Assembly: GCA_016199985.1 (NCBI GenBank) | Contig: JACQFQ010000004.1 | Location: 167,570 to 231,569 of the forward strand | Origin: Verrucomicrobiota bacterium | GTDB lineage: Bacteria; Verrucomicrobiota; Verrucomicrobiia; Limisphaerales; UBA11320 | Reading direction: 5' to 3' | DNA length: 64,000 nt | Shown: piece by piece, positions 1 to 8,574 of the stretch | Layout of the letters: each line of letters starts with the position of its first letter | How positions within the stretch are numbered: position 1 is the first letter of the stretch | Notes under the pieces: generated by a model | What the model was told of the DNA's origin: nothing | What the model saw: the letters and a program-made list of their open reading frames with translations, nothing else | Databases searched by the model: none | Position numbers and translations under genes: made by a program

Positions 1-2876
1 AACTCCCAGCGATTCGCCGCCAGCGCGCTCGTCAACGATTTCGTCCTGAGGATCCCGGTAAAGAGAGTCCCGGGCTTGATGTCGCCCGATTGATCACTGA
101 CCTCGCCGACGGCGCCCTCTCCCGCCAGCGCTCCGCCGCTGAGGATCTCCACGTTGCTTAACGGCTGCTGCCCGCGCACGAACAAGGTTCCCGACTTCAC
201 GGTGGTCAGACCGGTATAGACGTTGTTGCCCGCGAGAGTGAAGGCGCCCGCGCCCACCTTGACCACCCGGCCGCCCACGCCGCTGATCACGCCGGCGTAC
301 GTTGAGGCCGTTCCATCGTTGCCGGTGATGAGCGTCGCGCCGAGGAGCTCTACGATCCCGTAGCCGGAGAGCGAGCCAATCGTGTCATTGTTCCCGAGCA
401 TTCGAAACTGTCCGTTGGCGCCCACGTTGACCGGGACGAGATCGTGCAACTGGAAGGGTTTGAGATACCGCACCAGACCGTTGCCGGATCCGACGGCGAT
501 CTCCAGAACGGCGCGAATCGCCAGGGCGTTTATCTTGTCGAGCTCCAGGGCGCCCTCCCGCACCCGGGTCGTTCCGGTGAACGAATTGTTGAGATTCCCT
601 CCCAGGCGAAGGCGGCCCTCGCCGTGCTTGGACAACCCTCCGGAGCCCTCCACGACGCCCGTGAGAATGAGAAGCGCGTCGGCTCCGACAGTGTCGATCT
701 TCGCGTCAACGCTCAGCGTGATCTTCCCTGAGAGCTGATTGGTCCCCGAGACGCGCAAAGCTCCGGCGTTGGTGTACCCGTTGCCGGCCAGTTCCAACGG
801 CTCGGCGCCCGACAGCGAGGAGAGCGCGAGCGTCGCCCCGGACTTCACGATGGTCGCGCCATCGGTTGTGCCGAGGGCGTTCGCGGCGCCGGCGTAGACG
901 GTTCCGTTCATCGCGTAGAACTTTCCGGTGAATGTATTGCTCCCCAGCAGCGCCAGGGCTCCGGTTCCCAGCTTGGTGATGCCGCCGGGGTCCGAGCCGC
1001 CCTCATCCACGTCGGCGTTCAACCAGAGCGCCGCGTTGTCCCGCACGTCGAAAGTGTGCTGCCCGTTGTTCCCGTAGAGAAGGGTGAGGCGTCCAAACAC
1101 AAATGATTGTCCGAACGAGTTGGCTTCGGTTTGGACGCCGCCCAACAAGGCAAGATCGCCTTTCCCGATGCTCACAAGTCCATCCCGAAGCAGCAGGTTG
1201 TCGATGGTTTGGTAGTAGCCGCCGCAATCGAGCTTGCCCGTGGGATTCACCGTGATCACGCGCTGCTTACCGCCCGCGAAGTCGAACTGATACGGTTGAT
1301 TGCAGAGAACCAGGGCGGGAGGCGGACCAGAAGGCGAGACGCCGACCACCAGGTTCCCTGGAACGGCGCTGACACTGGTCTTATTGAGGATCACCAGCCC
1401 CTCCTGAACGTTCAGGTCTCCGGCGAAACTGTTCTGAACAAGCCCGAGGAGCTCGAGGTTCCCAGCGCCAATCTTGACCAGTCCGCCCGTCCCGAAGATC
1501 GCTCCGCTCAGCCCAAGCTCATCCGCGGCGCCCTGCGGGGTTTTGTCGCCCTCGAAAACACAATCCCCCGTCAGGGTGACGGATCCACCCCAGGAGTTCG
1601 TTCCGCGATAGCGCACCGACGTCTTCGCGCTCCCGATCAGCGACAAGGGCTCGGCGGCGATATCCACGCCCTCCAGTTCCAAGCGGGCGCCCTGCGCCAC
1701 AACAGTGCCGGAGGAGCTCCCGCCCAGGAGCGGGGAATTCCCGACAAGACGCAGTGTTCCCTTCTGAACAGTGGTGAATCCGCCGTAAGTGTTGGTTCCA
1801 CCGGCAAGCGTCAGCACCCCATCCCCCGTCTTCAACACGCCGGGGTTCTGGACCGGGCTGCCTCCGATATTTGCGTCAATGACCAGTTCGCTGGCGGGAT
1901 CCACGGAGAACACACGCGTCGCCGCCCCCAGCGACAGGAGACCGCTGATCGTGCTCACATCGGCGTCTCCGCCGAAGAGATTCGTCACGCTTCCGTTGAG
2001 CGTCAGGATGCCCGGGAGGAGCTTCCCGCCGCCGAGACCGGTGGTGACGTCGCCGCTCGCCAGGGTCAGATTGCCGATCGTCTGGTCGTGGGTGTTCAGC
2101 CACAGCTTTCCGTTGGCGTTGACGCGCACCGGCGCGGTCTTGGCGATTTGATCGCCGGCGCCGAAGCGCGCGCGGGGAGCGAAGCTGAAGTCGCCGTCGC
2201 CAATCGTGAGCGGGCCCGGCACCGCGATCGCAGCCGGGTTCCCCGGCGTCGGGAAGCACTGCAGTTGCAGGATCCCGTCTTCAACCACCGTTTCACCCCC
2301 GTAAACATTACTCACAACGCTCTGCAGAGTCAGAGTCCCCTGCCCCTTCTTGGTGAATCCTCCCGCGCCGCTCATCCTGCAGCCCAAAGCGAAAGTGGTC
2401 GCCTTGCCCACAGAGAAAACGCCCTGGCCGCCCAGGCTCAAGTTCACCGAGCCCCCGATCTCGTTGCCGTCCTGCGACGCCGCCACCAGGAACCCGTTCA
2501 CGCCATGAGCGCTCAGATTCAGCTGAATGCCGGCGGGCTTGCCATAAATCCCGTAATCCGCGCCCAGAAAACTAAGCGACGCGACCGTGAGTCCCGGAAC
2601 ATCGTTGGTGGTGTTCTTTGGAACAACCGCGTTGGGGAACACGAGCGTGGCGTTTCCCTCGCCCGGGCTCGGGGCCGCGAGCTCCTTCCAATTGTTGGGA
2701 TTGCTCCAAAGATAGTCCTTGTTCCCGAAGAACCCGGCGCCGGTCCAGGTGTAGGTGGCGCCCAGGGCCCCGGAGAACGGAGCCGCTAAGGCGAGCAGGG
2801 CGCCCAGGAGAAAGGAGAAACGAGGGGTTCGTCGTAAACCGGCGATCGATGAGGAAAGGATGTCGATTGTCTTCAT
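1..2876 (-). CDS. Autotransporter-associated beta-strand repeat surface protein (3' end outside window)
   Basis: An open minus-strand frame runs from the ATG at 2876 to the left edge without a stop, so about 958 residues of the N-terminal part are visible. It opens with a signal peptide (MKTIDILSSSIAG, then a hydrophobic stretch ending near ALGATYTW). The rest is a chain of glycine/threonine-rich beta-helix repeats of the PATR type (autotransporter-associated beta-strand repeat). Clear examples are FTLAGNNVYTGLTTVKSGTL, LTLQSVVSNVYGGETVV and LALLGSNTFTGKFYAMNGTV. The family forms extended extracellular beta-solenoids, and in Verrucomicrobiota such proteins are usually exported and surface-bound. 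Whether a membrane barrel or a sorting tail follows cannot be seen. No Shine-Dalgarno precedes the ATG. Family call is strong; function unknown. Confidence 0.85.
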   Translation of the reverse strand, partial: MKTIDILSSSIAGLRRTPRFSFLLGALLALAAPFSGALGATYTWTGAGFFGNKDYLWSNPNNWKELAAPSPGEGNATLVFPNAVVPKNTTNDVPGLTVASLSFLGADYGIYGKPAGIQLNLSAHGVNGFLVAASQDGNEIGGSVNLSLGGQGVFSVGKATTFALGCRMSGAGGFTKKGQGTLTLQSVVSNVYGGETVVEDGILQLQCFPTPGNPAAIAVPGPLTIGDGDFSFAPRARFGAGDQIAKTAPVRVNANGKLWLNTHDQTIGNLTLASGDVTTGLGGGKLLPGILTLNGSVTNLFGGDADVSTISGLLSLGAATRVFSVDPASELVIDANIGGSPVQNPGVLKTGDGVLTLAGGTNTYGGFTTVQKGTLRLVGNSPLLGGSSSGTVVAQGARLELEGVDIAAEPLSLIGSAKTSVRYRGTNSWGGSVTLTGDCVFEGDKTPQGAADELGLSGAIFGTGGLVKIGAGNLELLGLVQNSFAGDLNVQEGLVILNKTSVSAVPGNLVVGVSPSGPPPALVLCNQPYQFDFAGGKQRVITVNPTGKLDCGGYYQTIDNLLLRDGLVSIGKGDLALLGGVQTEANSFGQSFVFGRLTLLYGNNGQHTFDVRDNAALWLNADVDEGGSDPGGITKLGTGALALLGSNTFTGKFYAMNGTVYAGAANALGTTDGATIVKSGATLALSSLSGAEPLELAGNGYTNAGALRVSGTNQLSGKITLSVDAKIDTVGADALLILTGVVEGSGGLSKHGEGRLRLGGNLNNSFTGTTRVREGALELDKINALAIRAVLEIAVGSGNGLVRYLKPFQLHDLVPVNVGANGQFRMLGNNDTIGSLSGYGIVELLGATLITGNDGTASTYAGVISGVGGRVVKVGAGAFTLAGNNVYTGLTTVKSGTLFVRGQQPLSNVEILSGGALAGEGAVGEVSDQSGDIKPGTLFTGILRTKSLTSALAANRWE

Positions 2877-3200
2877 AGGCTTTCGGGGAGGATTCTCTGT
2901 GTGATCGAACGCGCAGCGCGCGGGCGGAAAGCCCGAGGGCGAGGCGTGGAAGCCCTCGCGGTCGCTGGGGCCTTCCGGAGGGAGAACCCAATCTGTGAAT
3001 CCGTTGTCACAACGCGCCTGTTCTACCCGACGCGCGGGACCTTCGTGAATAGGCCGGAAGATGTAGCCCGGATCCCTCCCGGCACGACGTCTTGCTCCCC
3101 GCCGCCGCCCGCGGCGCCGATGCTCATGAAAACATTTCCAAATCATCCATTGACTTCTGGAGATAACTGTACTAGTTGTACTGGTACAGTAATTGTAGCC
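2877..3200. other. Intergenic region between divergent genes
   Basis: This 324-base stretch separates the minus-strand repeat protein from the GntR operon. It contains a 7-bp hairpin (CGAGGGC at 2934-2940 with GCCCTCG at 2952-2958) and, at its right end, the GntR-type inverted repeat described separately. A frame open from 2901 is continuous with the GntR gene, but its first 100 codons do not resemble GntR proteins and it crosses the operator, so I treat it as non-coding. Confidence 0.5.
3166..3190 (+). promoter_or_regulatory. Inverted-repeat operator upstream of GntR/ABC operon
   Basis: ACTGTAC at 3166-3172 and its exact reverse complement GTACAGT at 3184-3190 are separated by 11 bases, 10 bases before the TTG start of the GntR-type regulator. 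A TTGACT at 3150-3155 could be a -35 box, but I see no convincing -10 at the right distance. YtrA-subfamily GntR regulators typically bind a palindrome at their own promoter, so this is the likely autoregulatory site. Confidence 0.55.
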
Positions 3201-3599
3201 TTGAACCTTCACATCAATCCCGGCTCGAGCGTCCCGATCTACAAGCAGATCGTGGAGCAGGTGCGCCACAAGGTGGCGACGGAGCGGCTGGGCGTGACGG
3301 ACCAGCTTCCGAGCGTTCGGGCGCTGGCGGAACTCCTCGTTCTGAACCCCAACACGGTGGCCCGGGCCTACGCCGAGCTCGCGCGCGAGGGCGTGATTGA
3401 AACGCGGCCGGGCCGCGGGGTCTTCATCATCGCGAAGCGCCGGGTGATCGCCCGGTCGGAGGCCCGGCGCCGGCTGGATCCGCTGCTCAACACGCTGATC
3501 AGCGAGGCGCTCGCGATGGATTTCAGCCGCGGGGAGCTGAAGGAGGCCTTCGAGGACAAGCTCGACCACTGGAGCAGCGACAAGGGAGAAAAATCATGA
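3201..3599 (+). CDS. GntR family transcriptional regulator, YtrA subfamily
   Basis: A short regulator of 132 residues from the TTG at 3201. Residues 1-75 form a GntR winged helix-turn-helix, with the typical opening SSVPIYKQIVEQVRHKV, then LPSVRALAELLVLNPNTVAR and GVIETRPGRGVFI. The C-terminus is only a short helical segment, as in the YtrA subfamily, which has no large ligand-binding domain. I prefer TTG 3201 because the family begins just before xPGSSVPIYKQI; longer starts at 3120 or 2901 would run through the inverted repeat. The stop overlaps the downstream ABC ATPase start (ATGA), the standard ytr-type arrangement. Probable role: repressor of its own ABC transporter operon. Ligand unknown. 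Confidence 0.85.
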   Translation: MNLHINPGSSVPIYKQIVEQVRHKVATERLGVTDQLPSVRALAELLVLNPNTVARAYAELAREGVIETRPGRGVFIIAKRRVIARSEARRRLDPLLNTLISEALAMDFSRGELKEAFEDKLDHWSSDKGEKS

Positions 3600-4525
3600 G
3601 CGACCAACCCGTCATTCAGGCGCGGGGCCTGACCAAGTACTTTGGATCCAAGTGCGCCCTGCGCGACCTCCATCTCGAAGTGCCGCGCGGATGCGTGTTC
3701 GCCTTCCTCGGACGCAACGGATCCGGCAAGAGCACCACGATTCGCCTGCTGCTGGGTTTGCTCGCCCAGGATCGCGGCGACGCAAGCGTGTTGGGCTGCG
3801 ACAGCCGCCATCTCACTCCCGGGCACCGGGCGCGCATCGGCTACCTGACGGAGGAACACCAGGTGTATGGCTGGATGAGCGTGCGGGAGGCCGGAGAGTT
3901 TCAGGCCTCGTTCTATCCCCGCTGGAACGAGAAGATCTTTCGCGGCGTGATCGGACACTTCGGATTGAAGCCCGAGGCGAAGGTGAGGCATCTCTCGCGC
4001 GGGATGAGGGCGGGCCTCTGCCTCGCGCTCACGCTGGCGCCCGATCCCGAGCTGCTGATTCTCGACGATCCCGCCCTGGGGCTCGATCCGGTGGCGCGAC
4101 GCTCGCTGGTGGAGTCGATGATCTATCTCACGCGCCGTTCCGATCGAACGATCTTCTTCTCCTCGCACCACCTCGGAGATGTGGAGCGGGTGGCCGATTA
4201 TCTCGCCGTCCTCGACTACAGCGTCCTGCGAGCCTGCTGCCCCCTGGAGTCCTTCCGCGGCAGCGTGAGGGAGGTGCTGCTCCACTTCGAAGGCGCGCCC
4301 CCGAAACTGCCGCCCATTCCGGGCTTGCTGCAGTCTTTCCGAACCGAAAACACCCTGCGCGCCACCTTCGCGCACTACACGCCCGATGCCGAGCGAGCCT
4401 TGCGATCCCTGAATCCGTCGGCGTTGGAGGCGATACCGATGGGCCTTGAGGACGCGTTCATCAGCTACCTCGGGGAGCGTGGAGAGAAGACGTTCATCCT
4501 TTCCGAGCTGGAGACGACGCCATGA
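3596..4525 (+). CDS. ABC transporter ATP-binding protein
   Basis: A 309-residue nucleotide-binding subunit of the CcmA/YtrB type. Walker A is GRNGSGKST near residue 39; Walker B is LLILDDPALGLD near residue 155; the switch histidine lies in SSHHLGD. The signature is LSRGM rather than LSGGQ, a variation seen in this subfamily. The C-terminal ~90 residues resemble the accessory domain of export-type ATPases. It overlaps the regulator upstream and the permease downstream by four bases each (ATGA), so the three genes are almost certainly co-transcribed. It should energise the permease encoded next. Substrate not predictable. Confidence 0.9.
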   Translation: MSDQPVIQARGLTKYFGSKCALRDLHLEVPRGCVFAFLGRNGSGKSTTIRLLLGLLAQDRGDASVLGCDSRHLTPGHRARIGYLTEEHQVYGWMSVREAGEFQASFYPRWNEKIFRGVIGHFGLKPEAKVRHLSRGMRAGLCLALTLAPDPELLILDDPALGLDPVARRSLVESMIYLTRRSDRTIFFSSHHLGDVERVADYLAVLDYSVLRACCPLESFRGSVREVLLHFEGAPPKLPPIPGLLQSFRTENTLRATFAHYTPDAERALRSLNPSALEAIPMGLEDAFISYLGERGEKTFILSELETTP

Positions 4526-6558
4526 AACAACTCATTCGAAGAGAAGTTCGCGAGCACTACAAACTGGCGGTGATCGGATTCCTCATCCTCAGCGCCATGC
4601 TGACATTGGGTTTCTTCGATTCTCGCGCCCAACTCCAGCGAGCCGCGGTGGGCGGGGGCTACAGGGATCCGGAAAGCTTCCACCCCCTCGTCTCGAAGCA
4701 GCTTCTCACGCAAGCGTCCTTCTTCTGCGCCCTCTTCGGAGCTTTGCTCGGCTGGCTTCAGATTCGGGCCGAGAAGCATCCGGACCTGTGGGCCTTCCTT
4801 TTGCATCGCCCCGTCCAGCGAAGCTCGATACTGAGAAGCAAGATCGCAAGCGGGCTCCTGCTCTACACGATGGGAGCCGCTCTGCCCGTGACGGGGTTGA
4901 TCCTCGTCGCCATTCAGCCAGGAGCTGTCGCCGCTCCCACCGAATGGCGGATGGCCCTCCCTCTCCTGGCGGTCGTTCTCGCGGGGACCGCGTGTTACTT
5001 CGCCGGTGCTCTCACGGCGCTGCGCCAAGCCCGATGGTACGCCAGCCGCGGAGTGGGGCTGGGACTCGCCGGGCTCGCGATGTCGGCGGTAACGAATGTT
5101 CCGGAGTTCTGGCACGCGTTGGGAATCGTCGCGATCGCCGACTCTCTTCTGGTGTTGGGGGTTTGGGGCCATTTCCAAACGGGGGGTTTCTACAAAGGCC
5201 AGGCCCGCGCCTCGAAGTGCGCGCTCATCCTGACATCGACGGCCTTCGCGACGGTCGCCCTGGGCATCGCTCTTGCGATCGTCTTTCAAGCCCTCCAGCC
5301 GGAAGCGGACTATGTTTGGACTCAATACAATGTCTCGAAGGACGGCAAGATCCTGCGTGTCACCACACACCAGGCGACGGGTGAGATGGAGGCGGTCGAC
5401 CTGGCCGGAAATCCAGTGCTCGACCCAGCAACGGGAAAGATGATCAAGCCTACCGAGTGGCATAAGCTTGTCGCGCCGAGTATAGGCCTCAACTTTCAGG
5501 AGAATGCCGAGGCGGAGGATGCCGCCGGCCTCCGTCCACACTTTTCGAATGCCTTGAGGTATTTCCGTCCGTGGCGCGCGCTGCGCAAGAGCTTGTGGTA
5601 TCTGACGCGCGAAGGAGCGTTGGTCTCCTATGATGGCGCCTCGCGCCGATCGATGGATCAGCTCGCCCCTCAGGAATCACCCTCGGCGACTCCGAACGCT
5701 CGCCCTCGCTTCCTCCTTCGGCAATGGCCATTCTCGTCTGACCAGTTCAGGCCTGACGAAGGACCCGGGATTCTCGCCTCGCGTCAAACCGTCTACCTCG
5801 TCCATCTCGAGAAACGCTCCTTGAAGCCTATTTTCCGCGCGTCCCCGGAAGACGCCATCGGCGCGCTGTCGGATGAGTCGACGTACCTCGGCGTTCCGGG
5901 CGCCGGCAAGGTCGTCGCGCTCACTCGAAGCTGGGTGACCCTCCTAGACCTCACAGGAAAACAATTGCTGCGGATTCCTTTTCAACCCGGACCCCCGGAT
6001 TACGCGAGCGTATCTGTCCACTTGTTGGACGCAACAAACCGCTATGTCGTCCAGTTCAACCCGGACTCTCAACGCAACGAAAAGCTCGGCGGCAAACTGC
6101 TCCCGCAAGTTCAATGGATCAAACCCGACGGCGGCGTTGGCGATAGGATGGAGCTGCTCCATCTGCCGCAGGTTCAACGAGCGTCCATGGCCGAGGCGTG
6201 CGCCCTGATTGTGATGCCGCTGCCCTTGCCCATCGAGTCATGGGACTCGGCGCACCGAGTCCCGCAGACCCTGCGAGTCATTGTGACCTTGGTCTGCGTC
6301 GGCGTTGGTTTTCGTCTGGGTCGAAGCTATCGTTTCTCGGCGGGCGGGCAGTTCGGATGGGGCGTGTTCCATATCGTGGCGGGCCTGCCAGGATTGCTGG
6401 CTTTCCTTGCGGCGCAGGAATGGGCGGCAAAGGAACCTTGCGACCATTGCAAACGGCCGCGACTCGTGGACCGCGAGACATGCGAGCACTGTGGATCGGC
6501 CTTCGCGCCACCGGAGAAAACGGGGATCGAGATTTTCGAACCCCTCACGACCGACTGA
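4522..6558 (+). CDS. ABC transporter permease with large extracytoplasmic domain and C-terminal zinc ribbon
   Basis: A 678-residue membrane protein. About seven hydrophobic segments lie in residues 15-260 (for example LAVIGFLILSAMLTLGFF, then MALPLLAVVLAGTACYFAGA). A soluble domain of about 300 residues follows (260-565), with repeated beta-strand-like segments. Two more membrane segments come next, and a cytosolic tail holding two CxxC pairs (CDHCKRPRLVDRETCEHCG) forms a probable rubredoxin-type zinc ribbon. The N-terminal part is an ABC-2/YtrC-like permease. The large middle domain and zinc ribbon are unusual for a permease of this size. It overlaps the ATPase gene (ATGA) and is the last gene of the operon. 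Substrate unknown. Confidence 0.75.
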   Translation: MKQLIRREVREHYKLAVIGFLILSAMLTLGFFDSRAQLQRAAVGGGYRDPESFHPLVSKQLLTQASFFCALFGALLGWLQIRAEKHPDLWAFLLHRPVQRSSILRSKIASGLLLYTMGAALPVTGLILVAIQPGAVAAPTEWRMALPLLAVVLAGTACYFAGALTALRQARWYASRGVGLGLAGLAMSAVTNVPEFWHALGIVAIADSLLVLGVWGHFQTGGFYKGQARASKCALILTSTAFATVALGIALAIVFQALQPEADYVWTQYNVSKDGKILRVTTHQATGEMEAVDLAGNPVLDPATGKMIKPTEWHKLVAPSIGLNFQENAEAEDAAGLRPHFSNALRYFRPWRALRKSLWYLTREGALVSYDGASRRSMDQLAPQESPSATPNARPRFLLRQWPFSSDQFRPDEGPGILASRQTVYLVHLEKRSLKPIFRASPEDAIGALSDESTYLGVPGAGKVVALTRSWVTLLDLTGKQLLRIPFQPGPPDYASVSVHLLDATNRYVVQFNPDSQRNEKLGGKLLPQVQWIKPDGGVGDRMELLHLPQVQRASMAEACALIVMPLPLPIESWDSAHRVPQTLRVIVTLVCVGVGFRLGRSYRFSAGGQFGWGVFHIVAGLPGLLAFLAAQEWAAKEPCDHCKRPRLVDRETCEHCGSAFAPPEKTGIEIFEPLTTD

Positions 6559-6738
6559 CACGATCAGCCGAAAGAGGCTCCGAATCGCCGCCCTCGCCGA
6601 GCGCCAAGGAGGCTCGCACGATTATGCCCGTTGGGCTCTGAGTCCCTCTTCAGCGGGTCATCCCTCGCGTCCGTTGCGTCCGTTGCGGTTGAACCCTCCC
6701 ATCGTTGTGACCGTGACGCCCGTCTCAGCGGTTCCTGC

Positions 6739-8349
6739 TTAAGCCGAAGTCAGCGCGGCGCGCTCGTCGTTCAGAGCCCCGACCTTCTCGAGGAAGTACT
6801 CGTATCCGCCCACATAGGGAGTGATCTCGCCGGCGTTCACATGCAGCACTTTTGTCGCGAGGTGGCGGATGAAATGAACGTCGTGAGAAATGAAAACCAG
6901 CGTGCCCTGGTAACGCTCGAGCGCGAGCGTGAGCGAGTCGACGGTCTGGATGTCCAGGTGCGTGGTCGGTTCGTCCATCAGCAGCAGGTTGGGCGGATCC
7001 ACGAGGAACTTCACCAGGTTCAAGCGGCTCTTCTCGCCGCCGCTGAGCACGGCCGTCTTCTTGAAGATGTCGTCCTTGCGGAACATGAAGGACCCCAGAA
7101 TCCCGCGCGCCTCGTCCTCGCGCATCGCGGGGGCGCTGGCCAGAACCTCGTCCAGAACGGTCTTGTCAGGATCCAGCGTGTCGGCGCGATGCTGGCTGAA
7201 GTATCCGAGCTTGGCGTTGTGGCCGAGCTTGCGCTCGCCCCGCTGGAACTCGACGACTCCCGCGAGGATCTTCAGCAAGGTCGACTTTCCCGAGCCGTTC
7301 GGGCCCACCAGCACGGTCCGCTCTCCGCGCTCGATGGCGAGGCTGAGCCCGCGATAGACCGAATGCGTTCCGTAGGCCATGTGAATCCCCTCGAGGCTGA
7401 TCACGCGCTGACCGCCCCGGGGCGGCTCGGGAATCTGGAAGCGAAACGGCTTCTTCGGGGCCAGGGGCTTCTCGATGAGTTCGAGCCGCTCGATCTGCTT
7501 CAGCTTGCTCATGGCCTGCGACGCCTTCGACGGAACGGCGCGGAAGCGGTCGACGAACTCCTGCAGGGCCGCGATCTCTTTCTGCTGGTTCTTGTGCGCC
7601 GCGACGCGCTGCTCGTAGCGCTCCTCGCGCTGGCGCAGATAGTCAGTGTAGTTGCCGGTGTAGGCGATCAGCTTTTTCTCGGAGATCTCATGGACCTCGC
7701 TCACAACCTCGTCCATGAACTGTCTGTCGTGGGAGATCAGGAGAAGGGCGCCCGAATAGTTCTTGAGGTAGTTCTGCAGCCAGAGCAGGGAGAGCAGATC
7801 GAGATGATTTGTGGGCTCGTCGAGGAGCAACAAGTCGGGCTCCATGACGAGCAATCGCGCGAGCCGCGCCCGCATGATCCAGCCGCCGCTCATCTCGCGC
7901 GCCGGACGATTGAAGTCCGCTTCGCGATATCCCAGCCCGCGCAACATTTTCTTCGCCTTGGTTTCCACCAAGGGATCGCTGAGCGCGGAATGCTTCGAGT
8001 GAGTCTCAAGGTACTCGGCCGATGACACATCCCCTGCCTTCTCCAGCTCATGAAGCCGGCGATCCAGGAGCGGCAACTCCTCCACGCGGCCTGTGGCGAC
8101 ATCCAGCACGGTTTCGTCGCCGATCGCCTCCGCTTCCTGGGGAAGGTAGCCAACCATCGTCCACGGATCCCGCTCGACGACGCCGCTGTCGGCCTCCTTC
8201 TCCTTCAGCAGAATCGCGAACAGGGTGGACTTGCCCGCGCCGTTGGGCCCCACGAGGGCGACACGGTCGCCGGCGTTCACCTGCATGGCGGCGTTCTCGA
8301 ACAGCGTTCGGCCGCCGAGGGTCATCTTCAGGTCTCGAATCGTCAGCAT
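6739..8349 (-). CDS. ABC-F family ATPase
   Basis: A 536-residue protein with two tandem ABC domains and no membrane segments, as in ABC-F translation factors (EttA/YbiT/Uup group). The first domain has VGPNGAGKST and the signature MSGGW; the second has VGPNGSGKST and LSGGEKSR. Walker B sequences are LLLLDEPTNHLD and LLLMDEPTTHLD. The linker between the domains (about residues 240-320) is charged and helical, matching the P-site tRNA-interaction motif region. Family members bind the ribosomal E site and regulate translation or protect from ribosome-targeting antibiotics. It is alone on the minus strand. Assignment to a named member is not possible by eye, so no symbol is given. Confidence 0.92.
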   Translation of the reverse strand: MLTIRDLKMTLGGRTLFENAAMQVNAGDRVALVGPNGAGKSTLFAILLKEKEADSGVVERDPWTMVGYLPQEAEAIGDETVLDVATGRVEELPLLDRRLHELEKAGDVSSAEYLETHSKHSALSDPLVETKAKKMLRGLGYREADFNRPAREMSGGWIMRARLARLLVMEPDLLLLDEPTNHLDLLSLLWLQNYLKNYSGALLLISHDRQFMDEVVSEVHEISEKKLIAYTGNYTDYLRQREERYEQRVAAHKNQQKEIAALQEFVDRFRAVPSKASQAMSKLKQIERLELIEKPLAPKKPFRFQIPEPPRGGQRVISLEGIHMAYGTHSVYRGLSLAIERGERTVLVGPNGSGKSTLLKILAGVVEFQRGERKLGHNAKLGYFSQHRADTLDPDKTVLDEVLASAPAMREDEARGILGSFMFRKDDIFKKTAVLSGGEKSRLNLVKFLVDPPNLLLMDEPTTHLDIQTVDSLTLALERYQGTLVFISHDVHFIRHLATKVLHVNAGEITPYVGGYEYFLEKVGALNDERAALTSA

Positions 8350-8574
8350 GGAATCAATGAGTTCAGGTCGCGCCGCGGCAAGGCGTGGTCAGGTTTCGTG
8401 ATTCACCTTTCCCCCTGGGATCGCAAAGCGGGTATGGCCTGCGGCGACAAGCCGAACAAAGTATGCTGAAGCCGCGCGCCGTCAATCACCCATTTCTGGC
8501 CCGGGAAGCCGCCGCGAGTGCTTTACTCAACCGAGGAGTTGTGGTTCGATGTCTCGAAGCCCTAATCTTCATCT
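8350..8574. other. Intergenic region, nothing recognised
   Basis: This 225-base divergent gap must hold the promoters of the ABC-F gene and the large surface protein. No clear boxes, hairpins or small genes were found. Confidence 0.4.

Noticed and set aside
1107..2789. A 560-codon plus-strand frame at the left end
   Set aside because: It lies opposite the beta-strand repeat protein, which has a signal peptide and family repeats. The plus frame has neither.
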